Positions 55,400 to 55,877 of a stretch of 55,877 nt of DNA are shown one piece after another; the stretch's first letter is position 1; each line of letters opens with the position of its first letter. The notes below the pieces were generated by a model, which was not told the origin of the DNA, searched no databases, and saw only the letters and a program-made list of their open reading frames with translations. The stretch spans positions 1-55,877 of the forward strand of contig CANKRG010000006.1 in the NCBI GenBank assembly GCA_947485165.1, given 5' to 3'. This stretch comes from Comamonadaceae bacterium (lineage in GTDB: Bacteria > Pseudomonadota > Gammaproteobacteria > Burkholderiales > Burkholderiaceae_C). The position numbers were made by a program, and so were the translations under genes.

Positions 55400-55877
55400 T
55401 TAGAAGTTGTAGCGAAGACCTACGCCAATCACGCTTGGGCTTTTGCCTGCTGCGGGTGAGTATTTGGTATCTGGGCCTTCAAAACGGGCTTTTGCTTTGA
55501 CGCCGTTGGTGATTTTTGAGTAATAGGTATACACGGTCGTGAATTTATCGACCGGGTAATCGAGCTCAAGACCAAACATTTTGACGTCGTCGTTCGCACC
55601 AGAAGCAGACTCGCTAGACTGGCCGTAGTTGGCTTTTAAAATCGTTGGGCCAACATTGTATGAGCCAGTCACAACCCAGTTTTTGGTTTTCTTGCCAGCG
55701 CCGTTGTTGATGGTGCTGTAGCCCGCGCCAACAGTGCCTTGGTCGAACTTGTAGCCTGCTGTGGCTTTTGTGCCGCTTAAATCTTGCCCAACAGCCGTTT
55801 TGTTGCTTTGGTTTTCCATCGCAATGCCAGCATTCCAGGTGCCGTTGTCAAATTCAATGGACGCGCCTAAGTTTGTC
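55400..55877 (-). CDS. Outer-membrane porin, C-terminal part (cut by window edge)
   Basis: The open frame runs off the right edge; 158 codons of the 3' end are present. It has beta-strand alternation with Tyr/Asn/Gly-rich strands (ATAGYKFDQGTVGAGYST, NWVVTGSYNVGPTILKANYG) and ends in GVGLRYNF, with the terminal Phe required for BAM recognition. Typical of the general porins (Gram-negative porin family) of betaproteobacteria. Confidence 0.9.
   Translation of the reverse strand, partial: TNLGASIEFDNGTWNAGIAMENQSNKTAVGQDLSGTKATAGYKFDQGTVGAGYSTINNGAGKKTKNWVVTGSYNVGPTILKANYGQSSESASGANDDVKMFGLELDYPVDKFTTVYTYYSKITNGVKAKARFEGPDTKYSPAAGKSPSVIGVGLRYNF

Noticed and set aside
1-55877. CRISPR arrays, tRNA or rRNA genes, prophage or insertion sequences
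   Set aside because: No regularly spaced repeats, cloverleaf-like sequences, transposase or phage genes were seen anywhere in the window.

Overview
The window is a contiguous piece of a betaproteobacterial chromosome, most likely from the order Burkholderiales and the family Comamonadaceae. This rests on gene order (hpf-ptsN-hprK / fur / bamE-dapB-exbB-exbD-leuS-lptE-holA-proA; gshA-kup-gshB; birA next to a SPOR-like protein), on gene types (DUF3025, a DUF6352-like protein, a TctE-type kinase, a SWIB-tailed topoisomerase III) and on interspersed repeats of a style common in that family. Genus is not determined. No rRNA, tRNA, CRISPR, phage or insertion sequence was found. Gene density is high and no gene-free stretch exceeds about 300 bases, apart from the AT-rich left edge, which holds a decayed gene.

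Layout. 1-2569: end of a surface-polysaccharide region (decayed AT-rich ORF, then a WbpM/EpsC-type nucleotide-sugar dehydratase). 2566-7989: EamA exporter, LplT-like transporter, alanine racemase, phosphatidylserine decarboxylase and CorA, whose leader looks like a transcription-terminating riboswitch. 8197-9410: broken MFS transporter. 9644-13313: ribosome hibernation factor, nitrogen-PTS enzymes, Fur, BamE and DapB. 13330-21141: ExbB/ExbD, LeuRS, LptE, DNA polymerase delta, a StbD/StbE-type toxin-antitoxin pair and ProA. 21141-26650: DUF6352-like protein, glutathione synthesis (gshA, gshB) around the potassium transporter kup. 26720-32964: PanE, class II aldolase, RadA, small proteins, heptosyltransferase and SMP-30 hydrolase. 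32964-38982: glycolate oxidase subunits GlcE and GlcF without GlcD, MBL hydrolase, cysteine synthase and an FAD oxidoreductase. 38986-44342 (minus strand): HtpX, DUF3025, PyrC, HypT-like LysR, TPR protein and TetR. 44414-49836: PriA, AEC transporter and a TctD/TctE-type two-component system. 49867-55877: SPOR-like protein, BirA, SET-domain methyltransferase, topoisomerase III and a porin cut by the window edge.

The most unusual content is repetitive. First, a roughly 45-55 bp AT-rich element occurs about 13 times, and nine copies lie inside conserved genes (alr, leuS twice, proA twice, waaF, glcE, an MBL hydrolase, priA). At several of these sites the protein keeps its normal length, and the reading frame through the element is nearly always the same. 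Second, a GC-rich element between exbB and exbD recurs in frame inside topB. Third, four palindromic REP-like repeats sit at gene ends, and one supplies the stop codon of gshB. Other points of interest are the corA leader, and a SET-domain lysine methyltransferase divergent from a topoisomerase III that carries a histone-H1-like lysine/alanine tail plus a SWIB domain, with a Z-DNA-prone tract between them.
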